From Montifringilla adamsi (taxonomy: Eukaryota > Chordata > Aves > Passeriformes > Passeridae), in assembly GCA_017590115.1 (NCBI GenBank), contig JAGGNK010003335.1, positions 6,200,001-6,264,000 of the forward strand: a stretch of 64,000 bases of DNA. Reading direction: 5' to 3'. The first letter of the stretch is position 1. Each line of letters begins with the position of its first letter. Made by a program: the position numbers and the translations under genes. This document shows positions 1 through 12,862 of the stretch, one piece after another. A model generated the notes under the pieces. The model was not told where the DNA came from, made no database searches, and saw only the letters and a list, made by a program, of their open reading frames with translations.

Positions 1-3000
1 TTTGAAATAAGCACAATGCAATGGTGTAGGGGAAGCAAAGAAGAGCACAGTAGAAAGAGTCAGCAGTAAGATAAATGACAAGTGCAGAGCTTACAAGCCA
101 AAATATGGCCCTCTGGAGCTGTACAGAGTGAGTAATGGGCACTTGCTCCAGGCATAATGTGTGGTCTGAGCCCTCTAACCTCTCTGGACTGCTCAGCTGA
201 GCCGAAGCCAAGAGCAGGAGTGGTTTGTTGTCTCCTGCAGAGCGCAGGTACTGCCCTCAGACTGCTGTTCAGCCAGCACTGTGCCTCCCAACGGAGCAGA
301 CTTTGCCCTTCAGCCTTTATGTGGTGTCCTGCTGTCACGCCAGACCCAGCAGCATGCAATCACCTTTTGCAATGTATTCTCCCTGTATATCTTTATGGCA
401 TCACCTCCATCCCACTCCCCCTGTGTGTCCTCATCCCCCTTGGCTTGCAGCTCTGGAGCACACAGCTGCCTCGTCAGTACCTCTGTCTGTAATGAAAAAA
501 GTTTACAGTCTCAAAAAGCCCCAAGCCCATATGGTTCAACATCTGATTTGTTTCAAGTCACTTAAGTCACAAGGTGAAAACCCTCCCTTGTGCATATGCC
601 TGGGAGTCAGGGTGTGGATTTCTCCAGAAATAAAGGTCTCCTGTCTGCCTTTAAAGGGAGCAGCTTTGCCTTTGATGTAGCCATAAGTGAGGAGCTGGTC
701 CTGTCTCACCGTGTGTTTCTTTCACAGATACCTTGACTGCTGGGCATTATTTACAGCTCATACAGAAAACCAGAAGCAGAGTCTTACAGCACACTGCTAA
801 CCTGTCCAGGCTGGATTTAAAAACAGCTGAAGCACGGTACAGATGCAGGTTTGGGTATTGTCACATGCAAAGTATAGATATTGTCACATATTCCTCACTT
901 TTAAGGGAAGTGAATGTTCTCACAGCTCCAGGGTCAGGCGTGGGCACTAACAGACATTAAAGACCCAGAGCAGCTGGTCCCTCTCAGCTGGGGACACCCT
1001 CACCCAGGAGCCCATCCAAGCTCAGCCCAGGACCCTCCATCTCTGCCGAGCTGTGTCAGGGAGGTGCTGGGCTCCCGCTCAGCCACAGGCTGTGCTGGCT
1101 GTCCATCCCCTCCCTCAGGCTCAGCTCATGGACCTTCTGCCATGATGGACCTGCTTGGGAGCTGCTGGATGGTGTCTGACCTGGATCACCTTCACTGGAT
1201 CTCACCCTGACCTGCGGCATGTCCCTTGAGCTGCCCCATCTCCACGAACTCGCCTGATGATGTGGGCTCTTTCTGAGCCTGGCTGCGACCTGTGGGGCTG
1301 CTCTGCTCCCCTGGCTCAGGTGCTGAGGGCTTTGCTGGGTTACCAGGATGAGCTCCTGCCTTCCAGCCCTAGAAGCATTTTTAAACCTTAAATCTCTTTG
1401 TTTGAAGTTAAGTTTAGGAAAATGACTCGTGGCAGAGGCTGAAGAAGTCAGTAAGATATGACCCTTCCCCAGGACTACAGGGCTTGTGCTGGGGAGATGA
1501 TGGTCCAGGGCCACCTTCTAGTTGGTGAATCAAAGTTTTATTTTTGGGTATAGGTGGATTAGGCTTACTACTGCAGTGTGGGGTATGACATGCCCTTCTT
1601 TGGGTGCAGGAGGGCAATGGGAAGTTCAAAGGGATATGGAATGTTCAGATGCACCCACAGACTCCAGCTGACACAGGACCACCACATGCTCCCAGAGCCC
1701 TGTACTCCTGAAGTATTATGAATTTTAAAAAAAGATAAAAATTTTATTTATAGGTGATATGAATGGTTGAAAACACAGGTACTGTGTGTCTAGGTTGTCA
1801 GTCTGGAAGGTGTTGCCTGACCCCCTGGCATCCCACCTGACTGAAACCCAGGATGTTGGTGTTACCAGGAAGGGAGGCATCAGTGACATCTGTGAAGCAG
1901 TCTTCAAATGTCTGACATTTTCCTAAAGAAGGCTATATGATATGAAAAAAATGAATTTTATTCTGCTGGATAATGGGACTGATCAATCCAAATAACTGAG
2001 GCTTTATCCCAAAATGAGGCTGAATCTAAATTCTGACACTTACTGCTGTCCACAGCTTGCTGTTGTACTTTGCACCATTTCTGCTGCCTTTGCTCCCCTC
2101 TCAAGCAGAGTTTTTCTCTTTTTAGAGCACTGCAGACCTGCACTGTTATCTCATGGTTAGTCAGTTGAGCACTGCTCCCATCTTTCTGCACCTGGTGCAC
2201 ATCCAGTATTTTGCCTGGATTAATCACTGGCTGTAAGTTACAGTCTTCTGCATCCTAACATTGGCACTGAGCTCTGTCGGGGGGAAAAAAAACCTCTTTT
2301 CTGATTATTAAATTGTCTATCCAAAGTTGAAGAGTGTGTTGCAGCTGAAATGCTGATAAAAGCCCTAAACATGGAGCTTGCTAATACAAAGCTATAGCAG
2401 CAATTTAGCTCGTTATCAGGCAGTAAATAAGACTTACCTGCTATTCTTTGATCAACCTTTTTTCTGTTACGAACTGCATGTGTTGACAAATTATGTCACC
2501 AAAAAGAAATCCAAGTCTTTGATGAAATAACAGGAAACATGCATGTGCTGGAAGTCTAAAAATTTAAATAAAACTGCTTTAAGATTTTGGATAGAGGTGG
2601 TGGATTTGCTTAAGGTGCATGAGGAAGGGCTGGGCTGGACATTGTGGGGCCAGGAGAAGCTGGAGTGGCCTCAAAGTCACCCTGAGCCCCACACAGGTTT
2701 TGAGCAGTGTTTCCAGAACAGTGGAACTGCAGCCACCAGATGTGACTGATTCTGCTTTGGGTTTGTAGCAATAACCTGGCAGTTTCTGTAAATGGGTGGA
2801 AATGGATGCCTCTTTAGAGGATGGGTGCTCAAAGAGAGCTACACCATGCAGTACCTCATTGTGATAAGCAGCTCTTTAAGGGTGAGATTTGGATCCAGGG
2901 CTCCGACATATGAAATATTATTATTATTATAATGCTAACAGTGGTGCTTGAAGGGTCCAGTGGAGCTCAGACATGAGTCTTGGTCAAATTCCAGCTTTCT

Positions 3001-3735
3001 GAAGCGTTTCCCAGAATATTAGACAGAACTGAAACCAATAGGTTTCCACGGCTGCTGCTTGAAAAACACGGCCAGAGAGCCAAGTGAAACGAGATACCAC
3101 AACAAGGGAGAAGTGTGAAGCTGGAAAGCACAGATTTGGACCTGAACTCCCCCAGAGTCTGGAGGCTTTTAGATCCAAATTCTTCATTTGCTCCATCTCA
3201 GAATGTGAGGCTGCCCCTTGCATCCTCTCTGCCTTGAATCCTTCCCAAGTGCAGGAGAGAGGCTGGGACTCTTTCTGAGGTCAGTTTTTCCTGCTGTAAC
3301 TGAGCTCTGCAGTCAAAATCTCTAAAAGCTGGTTCTTCCTTAACTATGGGCATGTGACTGAGATCAGCTTCTGTCAAGTGTGAAAGGTCTCAGACTGTAC
3401 CATGCTGGGGTCCAGCTGGCTCAGTCTCACCCTGTCTGAGGCTGCAGAGAGCATCCAGGAGATGTGGTGGTGGGTGTGTGCACAAAAGCCTGTTCCCCTG
3501 GAGTATTTTCTCCCCCCAGATATGTTAGTCTAATGCTTAGGGGGATTGACTCAAAACTTGATCCTTTCCCAGGCTGTGGCTCTGGATATACATTTATATT
3601 TACCCACACAGCACTTGGGGCTCTCCTTGGTTGTTGCTGATTTATGAGCATCCGGGATTTCTTCCAGCACATCCAACAGTGTACTTTATCAGTTTTGAGT
3701 TTACCTCGTCACCTTAATGAACATTAATTGACTAC
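1..3735. other. Intergenic, no gene recognised
   Basis: No reading frame here exceeds about 150 codons, none resembles a known protein, and no plausible splice-linked exon pair was seen. The DNA is of mixed composition with short A or T runs and a small ATT run near 2920-2935. It is inferred to be far-upstream flank of JADE2. Confidence 0.6.
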
Positions 3736-3938
3736 TAGATCACATATTAGGAAGAAATTCTTCCCTGTGAGGGTGGTAAGGTGCTGGAAGAGGTTTCCCA
3801 GAGAAGCTGTGGCTGCCCCATCCCTGGAAGTGTTCAAGGCCATGTTGGAGCAACCTGGTCTAGAAGAAAGTGTGGCAGAGGGATTGGAATAAGATGGGCT
3901 CTAAGGTCCTTTCCAGCCTAACCCATTCTATCATGATT
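3736..3938 (+). repeat. CR1 LINE 3' end fragment
   Basis: The block reads in the order typical of the avian CR1 3' end: a 'ttaggaagaaattcttccct' start, a 'gtgagggtggtaaggtgctg' segment, 'cccagagaagctgtggctgc', 'ccatccctggaagtgttcaa', and a closing 'cattctatcatgatt'. That order defines + orientation. Only about 200 bases remain, so it is a 5'-truncated dead copy with no coding capacity. Subfamily was not assigned. Confidence 0.93.
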
Positions 3939-6789
3939 AATTAAACAATATTACAGTTAAATTATCCTTTATGTAGTAATATATTCAAATTAATAAGAAT
4001 TAAACCCAGAGGAATTAAACAGGAATCTTTCACATATTTTTCCAGTGGCTCCAGCACTCACTGATCTGAGTTCTCATCCCCTTCTGCTGAACATTTCCCA
4101 TCTGAATGGGAGCTACTCTGCCAGAGTAGCACTTCAAATTGACCTTGTCCAGCACATTTTAGCCATGGCTGCTCTAGGAGTAAGTTCATTTCTCCTTCCC
4201 CACTGACTGGCACATGCAGGATGGTCAGGTAGGACCTTTAATTAACAGGGAGAGACTCACAATTCATCTTAATCTCTCTCACATATAGTGCTCAATAAAT
4301 ACATTTGATTGTAGCTTTGATGGAGCTGCTGGAGCTCCAGAGGGCTCATGAAATCAGTGTGTTCAGTCAATTTTTAACCTGCAGAAGCAACCAGTGAAAG
4401 GCGTAGATCCATTTGTTGGGAAAACAGCTGAATTGGAGAAATGTAACATCTCACCAGGAACAAATATTGTTTGACAAGGTCGGGGGCAGCAAAATACTTT
4501 TCATGGTATTTTTCTGCCTGAGGCACCTCCCTTTTGCTGCCAATATAGTAAACATGAGGGATGATAGTAACAGTGGTGAGATGGGGACAGCTTTCCCCTG
4601 TTACTTCTTCTTTGCCTCTCATCACAGCCACCAGCACAGCACGGGGAAAAAACCCTCAATGGGGAGCTCCTTTGCTGCCTTTTTGCTAAATTAACCTGCA
4701 CAGGGGTGATAGCCATGGAGGAGGAAGGGGATTAGCCTGTCCAAATCCCTCTGATGCGCGAGTCTTGAGATTCCTCTAGAATTTTTCACTTCCAGCAAGT
4801 GCAGAGGCATCTATGGGCTCCTTCCAAAGGTCTGGGAAGGGTTACTCAGGAAAGCCAACCTCCTGCAGCCCCTTAGGAGAAATACTGGGGGTTTCTAAGC
4901 TGGAGAGGCTGCTGACCACCCCTTGGGAGTGGAGGTACAACCAGGTGGAGCTGTGCCCCTGTCTGAGCCTGCTTGCTGCTGCCTCCCGGCCCGGGGCTGT
5001 GCTGCACAGACTTGCCAGCTGTGGCTGCCCACAGAAACAGGCTTTGTAACCTACAGGGAGGTTTGTAATTCCAGACAAGCCTTGCTGCACCACCTGTGCT
5101 GGGGCAGGTCTTTCTCCTCCCCTCTCCTTAGAATTCACCCAGTTTTGTCTGCATCTGCTGGATCTGGCAGGAGTGCCTCTGTAAGTCCAAGGAGTAGGAG
5201 GTCACAGCTATGCAGGAATCAAGGACCTTTTTAATTTAGGAAAGGGCTAGAACTGCTGTGGGAAGCCTGGGATGGATTTCTTCTAAAGCTTTTTTGTACC
5301 ATTTGGGTGATGTGAAGAGGACTTGACATAACCCGACTTCATGAGAAAGCCAAGAGACCAGCCCAACAGTGGTAAAATGTCTGTGGTCTCCAAATCTGCC
5401 CTAATTTGAACTTGAAAGTGAGCTCCAAAGCCCTGCTGCTCACTTTTGAAACTACAACCTCCTCCTTGTGCAAGTGAAGTTCAAGCAGTCACCAGCTTGA
5501 AGGCTCTTAGATCCCCATCCCTGTAAAGAATAAACTCTGCCTTCCCACCACCCCTCTCTGCAGGGGAACATCAGTGCCCGTGGACGAAGCTCTGGGAGGA
5601 TTTTTTTAAGCTTCCTGTAGTGATCTCAAACCTTCATCTCTAAAATGCAAAGGCTTTTACAGACTTTGTATTCTATTAGTGTAACACCGAATGCCCTCGT
5701 TCTTCAGGTATTTATAGCAACTTCTGCAGCTCCCATAATAACTCTTCGTGGCTCAGCACCTCACAACATGATGTCTTGTTATCCCCATTTCACAGATGTG
5801 GAAATAGGGCACACGGAAATTAAGTGATTTCTGCAGGATCTCCTATAACCCACTGCAGTGCCTTGACTGTACCACCACCTCCATCTGAGTTTCAGCTCAG
5901 GTAGGATATTGTGGGCTTCTGCTATTCTCCTCATTTAAGATTATATAAAGAGACATAAATACTAATTCTAGAGCAATGCCCTGATTTTCAGCAGTTCTGA
6001 GGAACCTCAGATGTCTCTGGACTCAATGCAGACATCCAGGAACTCAGAAAATCAGGCTGAGTTTTAGTTGCTTAAATACTGGTGGTGTACTTGCTGGCAG
6101 AGCAGGGGATTAGCAGGAGGTGAGGGTTTGATTAATTCCTCCAGCTACCCTTGGTCTCAATCAGGAGCTGGGCTGCAGGGGAGCCAGAGCCAGGCGCTGA
6201 ACCAGGGCAGCAGTGGAGTGCAGGCTCCCCAGGAGCTGTGTGGGCACACATGGGATCAGGGGATGGAGCAGCAAGGCTCTCCCCCTGGCCTGATGAGGCT
6301 GCAGGACCTGCAGGATCCCAAGCAGATTGCTCTCCCTCCACGCCTCAGTTTCCCCACCCACACATCATGCATGGTAATAGTTAACCACCACATTGAAGTG
6401 ACATACAGCTGGATTATTTTCCAGCTTGAGTTTCAGGTCTTTGACTGTGTGACAAGAGTGTGATGTAGGGGCTGGACTATTTGGATACTTGATAAATATG
6501 GTGTTGTTTTGCAAGGTGATGGCACATTATGGATTAAGTTCTCTGTTCCCTACGGATGGAGCAGCTTTGGAATGCACTGTGCATGCAGGCAGTGAAGGAT
6601 GAGTGTTGGGCAAAGGGCTGGTGTTGGTACAGGAGCCTTTCCCTAAGCTGATGGATAAACTGCTGCTGTGGGATGGTTTTATGCATCCAGAGATGTTTCC
6701 TTCCTTTTTTTTCTGCACAGCAGACCATGGCAAAGCTTGTGCATCACCAAAGTCCCTGCTTTGTGCCACCAGCAACAACTCTGGATAAT
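3939..6789. other. Intergenic, no gene recognised
   Basis: Only short chance frames are present. The first few hundred bases are AT-rich; the rest is ordinary mixed composition. Nothing here looks like an exon with good splice signals or like an RNA gene. Confidence 0.55.
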
Positions 6790-6880
6790 CAGACTCACAG
6801 AATGGTTTGGGTGGGAGGGATCTTAATGATCATCCAGTTCCAACCCCCCTGTACTGAGCAGAGAAACTTACACTAGACCA
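6790..6880 (-). repeat. CR1 LINE 3' end fragment (reverse)
   Basis: The segment carries 'cacagaatggtttgggtggg', 'catccagttccaaccccc' and 'cactagaccag', which are the reverse complement of the CR1 3' terminus. Only about 90 bases are recognisable, and the internal 'ccactagaccaggttgctc' region is already degraded. Confidence 0.8.
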
Positions 6881-9800
6881 GATGAAGGGTCTAATGAATG
6901 GCACTGGACGGAGCTGGATCAGCAGGTGCTCGGCATCAGTCCCCAGCCTCCTCAAAAAACATCCAAAGCTGAACCTTCAGGTTTTTTGAGGAGAGCTTGC
7001 CTTGTCCTGAACCACACTGCACTTGAGACTATGTGAGGAAACTCCAGGAAAATGGTTTCTCCCAAAAAAACCATATAAAGACAGCCTTTGGTAAGGTTTT
7101 CATTAACCTTGCTCTGGGAATGTCTATTACTTCCAGCCACAGTGTCTGGTACTGCTTGGTACTGAGCACACGTGGAACAAACCACTCCTGCCCCAAAAGA
7201 GCAGCAGTGCAAAGCTGTGCCTGCTTTGGAGACACAGCACACGGACATCAAAGGTCTGCAAAACCCTCCGTGTCAGTGTGCTACACAGATGGAGTCTTGG
7301 AAAACTGGCAGGTACCCACACAGGACATTTTTAGAAGGATTACATTGGTGCAGCACAATAGTCCTTTCTAGCCAGGGCCTTGATGTGCTGCTGGTTCACG
7401 ATGGCAATTAGCTGGATTAAGTTGCACCAATATAAACAAAGTATTAATGAGACAGTTCCAGTAAATGGAATGAGCAGCACTCGTCCTGTGCCAGCTGCAG
7501 GGGCACTGTCAGGCATTTGGGATGCAATGTTTGTGGCACTGGGGAGGACATTCACAGCCAAGCCATGAACATCCACCTGCTGTGGTGGCCTCTGCTGCTA
7601 AATAGAGCAGGATGGGGAACAGCAGCGCTGCTGGCATCCCAGCAGGCACGCTGGTTCCAGCCCCCAGACAGGCAATGACAAATACTTCATCGTGGGAGAG
7701 ACGAAGGGCTCAGAGGAAAAGGTGAAGCAGCAAGGCTAGAAGTAGGACATAAAATCAGATTACAGCTTTGCTGTGTTGGAATTGCATTGTTTAATTCCAG
7801 TTTCTACTGCTCTAAGACTAGACATCAAATAGAATGTTAAAATTATTTGAAGCCAAGCTACAAGTCTCAACATCAGAATGCCTATTATACTTATCTGTGA
7901 CCTTCTTACCATTAAAACCACCATATTATCATTATTGCACATTTTCAGATTATTATTAGGCTTCTGAACTCTGCTGCAGCTTGATTTATAGAAACTGCTT
8001 AGTCACTGGCAGCAGTGCTGTGCTGGGAGTGGGAGAGATGCTCGCTGGTGTTTCAGCACAGGCTCCTGCCAAGAAGCAGACACTGCCCTTGACAGATCAT
8101 TGAGAGCTGGTGAGCGTTTCCCTCTCATGTAAAACTTCTGGAATAGCTGCAAACCAAACCAACCTTCTTCCCTACCAAGAGCAGGGGTGAAAAGACTCAA
8201 GGCTCAATTAATGCATCCCCTCCAATCGTTTTGGTCAGATTTATGTTGCCCTTTGCATGGAAAGCAACCTTCTGGTTTGCTGTGTGCCTTGCTGGGAGCA
8301 CTGCTCTGGCCTTTGGGGAGGTAGAGCTCCTGTGGAATTGGGATTTAGGCTTTGGAAGGAGCAGTCTGGAACTGCTGATGGGACAGAAGCTGTCAGCAAT
8401 GCAGGAAGGAGCCAGGTCGGGATGGGAGGTGGGGGGCTCAGCAGGTCCAGGCACCAGAGCACTGAAGAGCACATCCAAAATGAAATATGGAGGAGGGCAC
8501 CTGCTGCTTCCTGACATTAATGAGGTGATGTCTTGTGACCCCATGCAAGGAGCAAACGCTCTGAGCAGAAGTTGCAGGACAGGCCCTTACACGAAGGGTG
8601 TTTTCCCTGGGTTGTACATGCACCAGGCGTAGTAAATGCTAATAATTTACAACCCTCTGAACCAACCAAATTACAAACCTGTTTCTTTTAGTTATTTGCT
8701 GAGTAATGACTATGCTGAGCTCTTTATAAGGTGTAGACAAAATCAGAGTCCTCAGCCCTGTATGCCCTGAACAGGTAGGGAGTGATGCCTTGCTCACCAC
8801 TGCTTCAGTCAAACTTGCATCATCCCCAGGGCTGGTGCTCCAGAGCCCTTTGAAACCTGCAACTGAATTGAACTGAAAATAAAACAATAGGTATCAAACA
8901 CTTCCATCCTGATTTGAGGAAATGTTTCAGCATCATTAATGAAGTGTGCCTGTTTGCAGCATGCTGGTATCCTGGAGATTCAAATCCAACACTTCAAAGG
9001 ACACACATTGGTTAAGTAGCTTAGTCTTTAGTTTTATTCACACTGGAGTAAACCATTGCCAGATATTTTCAGGGAGCTTACAGGAGAGAAACAATGGCTC
9101 TATTTGGCAGAGTCCAGTGGATGAAAAGTATAAAAGTACAGAGTCCTAAACTGCTGAAAATAGTGAAAAATAATGGATTTGTTCTTCTCTCCTGACTCAA
9201 TACGTTTATTCTTTTTGACATTTATTTTTTTATTGCCTTTTCTCCTCTAATGCATTGTGGTGACTCATGTGAAAGGTCTGTAATAATGTTTCACTGCTGC
9301 GAAGTCACCAGATAACCACTACTCCTGCTCAGGCCCTATACACTCATGTATGTTTAGAACATGGCCAGAAATGGGCTGACATTAGTAGAAGAGGGTAAAA
9401 TAAGAGGTGGAAAGAGCATTTAAAAGCAGGTACTGAGGAGTCACACACCCCGAAGACAATGATTTCTATATCTGCTGGAAATCAGAAAGGGCATGCAATA
9501 ATCTGGGTGATACACAGAGCCATTTCATGGGGTAGCTGGTGCCACAGCAGCTCACTTCTGTCTTTCTCCTGCTCAAATAATTGCACTTGCTCACAGATAC
9601 AATATAGCTTGAGTCAATATTTTCAGGAACTTTGCAACTTACGCCCAGACCCTATCTGGCATTTTTTGCTGTCTCAAAGAGCAAATCCCATTTCATGTGG
9701 TCCTGCAGAAGCAGGGCTGAGCTGGGATGAGGCTCTGGAGAATGGAGCCATTGCTTGGTTCAGCTTTGGATTTGGTGTTCAGGAGGGAGGTGCCACCTCC

Positions 9801-11604
9801 CTTAAAGTCTCTGTGCCAGTTCTGAGTTTTCCAGCTGGTTCAGATGCCTGGGTGTTGCTGTAAGGAGCAGAGAGCCTGTTCCCAGGGACTGAACTTTGCT
9901 CTCTTAGCAGGGACATCTGAGGGCCATATCCCAAGCAGAGACATCATGGCTTTGCCTAATAATAAACCTATTGACTTAGGGCATTTGGGGGCATGAATTC
10001 AATACATTTGTGTTTTACTAAACATAATGTGGGCCAAGTCCCTTCTAGCCAAAGGCCATCTCTTCTGAAGCAATTAGGGCCCTAAATGCAGCAAAATAGA
10101 AAATTTATAACTAAAAAATGGAGTGAGGAGTGCTGGTTTGACAATATTGCACAGTCCTGTCCCAGTCTGCATTCAGTTCTCAGCTATTCTCTGCCTGCAG
10201 TCCAATAGTAAAGTCATATTTATTTTCTTGGCTCTGCTGTGTTAATGAAAAAGCCACTTAACAAAACAAATAGAAGGAAGGACATTTGCAACCAATTATG
10301 GTATTGCTGATCAGTCACATTGTGCTGGAAATTACACGCTGAAGTTCAGCCCAGGCAGCTGATCAATGACCTGGTAGCTTGGCACCAGCGCACACTATCA
10401 ACTTAATAAATCAATGTAATTCCAGTCCCCGTGCCAGCATATATATGTGTAGTCAATATGACATCAATATTATATAATGATGGTCAAAACTAACTGCCCA
10501 ACACCGAGGTCTCTTATCTGCTGTGCAGCCCCACCAGAGCCTGCTCCAGCGGGCAGGGTGGAATCTGGTACTGGCTGTTCCTTAAACATACCCCCTGGGC
10601 ATCACTTAAAATCATGGGTTTAAAGCTTTTTTTTATTTTATTTTTTAAACCACAAGGGAAGTCAGCACTCCAGCATGTCATTCAGGGCTGACCAGATTGC
10701 CAGCCAGCTCCCTGCCTCTGGGAGGACGTGGTGTGCACGCCGGGTCCTGGCACGCGCTGCAGGAATGGGGTTTCTCCTTGGTGGCAGATGCACATCTTGG
10801 CTGCTTTATGCATGGCTTCCTCTTCTTAATTAGCTCTGACATTTTAGCTGTTGTAATATGGGTTTGGCTTAGGAGTTAAGGCTGAAAACACTGGGAGTTT
10901 TTTGTTGGAAATGAAGTTTGGTTTAAATGCAGGGAATCTGGGATGCTTCCGTGCTTAAGCTTTGTGATGGGCTGGACCAGGGAATTGCAGGAGCTTATGA
11001 GGATGCTGGGAGTCACTTCCACACCTGACACCACCAGTTTCAGTGCTCTCTGCTCTTGTAGCTCGCTCTCGTCACAGAATCTACATAGCTTGTACTTATA
11101 AAAAACCTGCAATTTATATTAACTATTTAGAAACAGCTTTTTAAAGGGTACCTGGACACTGAAGACATCCTAATAGGATTTTTGTAGGTCCCAATCCTCT
11201 TCAGCCAAGTGATTTACTCATCTCCTCACCTCTAATGTTTTATACACAATATTTTACCTGGAACCACAGCAACATCCACTCTGGCACATACGCCAAGCCT
11301 CTTACCTGGCCATGGCTTCAGCTTTTCTGGGAACACACCTGGCCCTGTGTTACATGGAACCTGCTGTTTGTCCCACATCATGACAACAGGAAAAGGGACA
11401 TTTGGGCAGTACACACCCACCTTGGCACAGTAACTTTGGTTGGATCCTCACACCTCAGCTGCATTTCTCAGATTCATCATGTCCTGGAGCCACTGGAAAG
11501 ATATGTGAGAGATTTCTGTCTCATTCCTCTGTGCTTAATTCTTATGAATTCAAGTGTTTTACTACATAAAGGATATTTTAACTGTAATATTGATTAATCA
11601 ATCA
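6881..11604. other. Intergenic, no gene recognised
   Basis: No coding frame can be supported. Positions 10230-10510 are AT-rich with many homeodomain-like TAAT/ATTA words and little CpG, a composition often seen in conserved non-coding elements. That is only an impression without an alignment. Confidence 0.5.
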
Positions 11605-11905
11605 TCAATGAATCATGATAGAATGGTTTGGGTTGGAAGAGACCTTAAAGTACATCCTGTTCCAATCCCTGCCATGGGCAGAGACATCTTCCACTAGATC
11701 AGGTTGCTCAAGGTCCCATCCAACCTGACTTTGAACATTTCCAGGGATGTGGCATCCACAGCTTCTCTGGGCGACCTGTGCCAGGGCCTCACTACTCTCA
11801 CAGAGAAGAATTTCTTGTAATAACCAACCTCTGTCAGTTTGAAGCCACTTCTCCTCGTCCTGACACTCCGGGCCCTTGTCTGATCAGTCTGATCTGTCCC
11901 CCTCC
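11605..11905 (-). repeat. CR1 LINE 3' portion (reverse)
   Basis: It runs from 'gatagaatggtttgggttgg' through 'cttccactagatcaggttgc', 'gcatccacagcttctctggg' and 'acagagaagaatttcttgta' to 'cagtttgaagccacttctcc'. This is the reverse complement of about 300 bases of the avian CR1 3' end. It is one of the two longest CR1 copies in the window. It has several substitutions and no intact frame. Confidence 0.93.
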
Positions 11906-12129
11906 GCTCTGTGCCAGTGCCAGCTGCAGTTCACTGGTGGCTCCCAGCTCTGCTGCACCTTTCCTCCAGGGAATGCTCTGTTATCAGCACATGTTTGTAT
12001 TCTGGGAGCCTGTACAGGAATTGAGCCACGGCTCTGCAAGGTGCTCTGCAAAAGTGGATGGGAAAAGGCAATCCCTGCCCTGAGTGACTTCTGTTCTGCA
12101 GGCACTAGGAGCCAAGGGGATACACAGCA

Positions 12130-12171
12130 CATGCACACACACAAAATACATGTGTATGTATATATATATAA
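12130..12171. repeat. CA/TA dinucleotide tract
   Basis: A short run of CA repeats passes through 'aatacatgtgtatg' into a TA run. It is a degenerate microsatellite of alternating purine and pyrimidine. Confidence 0.8.
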
Positions 12172-12199
12172 GGCAATGACCTTTCTTTGGTAGCATAAT

Positions 12200-12862
12200 T
12201 TGATTTGGCTAATGCTTAGCTGAGAGCAGAGATAGGGAGCAAGGAAAGGAGGGAAGAAAATCCTGATTCATGTTGCCCAGCCACAGCTGAAGCTAGGTTT
12301 GGCTGGGTTTTTGGCAGAAGTGAGTTGTAAGGATAGTTTTGAAGGAGGAGAAAGGAGTGGCTGTTCAGATTTTATCGGGAAGGTTTTCCCAGGCTTGAAA
12401 GAAAGCTGGGCAGAATGTGAGTCTGAGCTTTGGGAAGGAGCTGACAGAAGGATTACAGAGCCTGGTGGGGCAAAGGTTGTGGGCTGGCCGTACGTAGGTA
12501 GGTTGTTGGTTCAGCCAGGTAAGAGGAGATGGGCAAAGGTAACAGGAATAAAGACTAGAAGGCAAGAAGCTCGTAAATTATGTAACTGAAGGACTGGTAT
12601 GGTTGTGGAGTGAATTGATGTGGCTTTGAGGGTAGCTGCTAAAACTGAAGTTTGTAATAACTGATGTAAGAAGAGGGAGGCTTGGAGGAGATTGTTTTAA
12701 AAAAGAAAGTTTTAGACGTGATAAGAAGAGTGAATTTGAGACACAGTTCCAAGAAATCCAGCCTGGTATCACTTTGGTGAGAAGGAAATGGAGAAAAGAA
12801 GGAGGATGGCATAAAACAATCTATTCCTGACTGACTGGGGGGTGTGGGGGGGAGCAGGGGGA
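12200..12862. other. Purine-rich segment ending in G-runs
   Basis: For about 600 bases the + strand is strongly enriched in A and G, with many 'ggaagg', 'gaagaag' and 'ggagga' words. It ends at 12837-12861 in three long G-runs (6, 7 and 5). No protein or named repeat was recognised; a 96-codon + strand frame at 12299-12589 matches nothing I know. It could be an unrecognised retroelement or LTR remnant, or simply skewed DNA. Confidence 0.5.
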
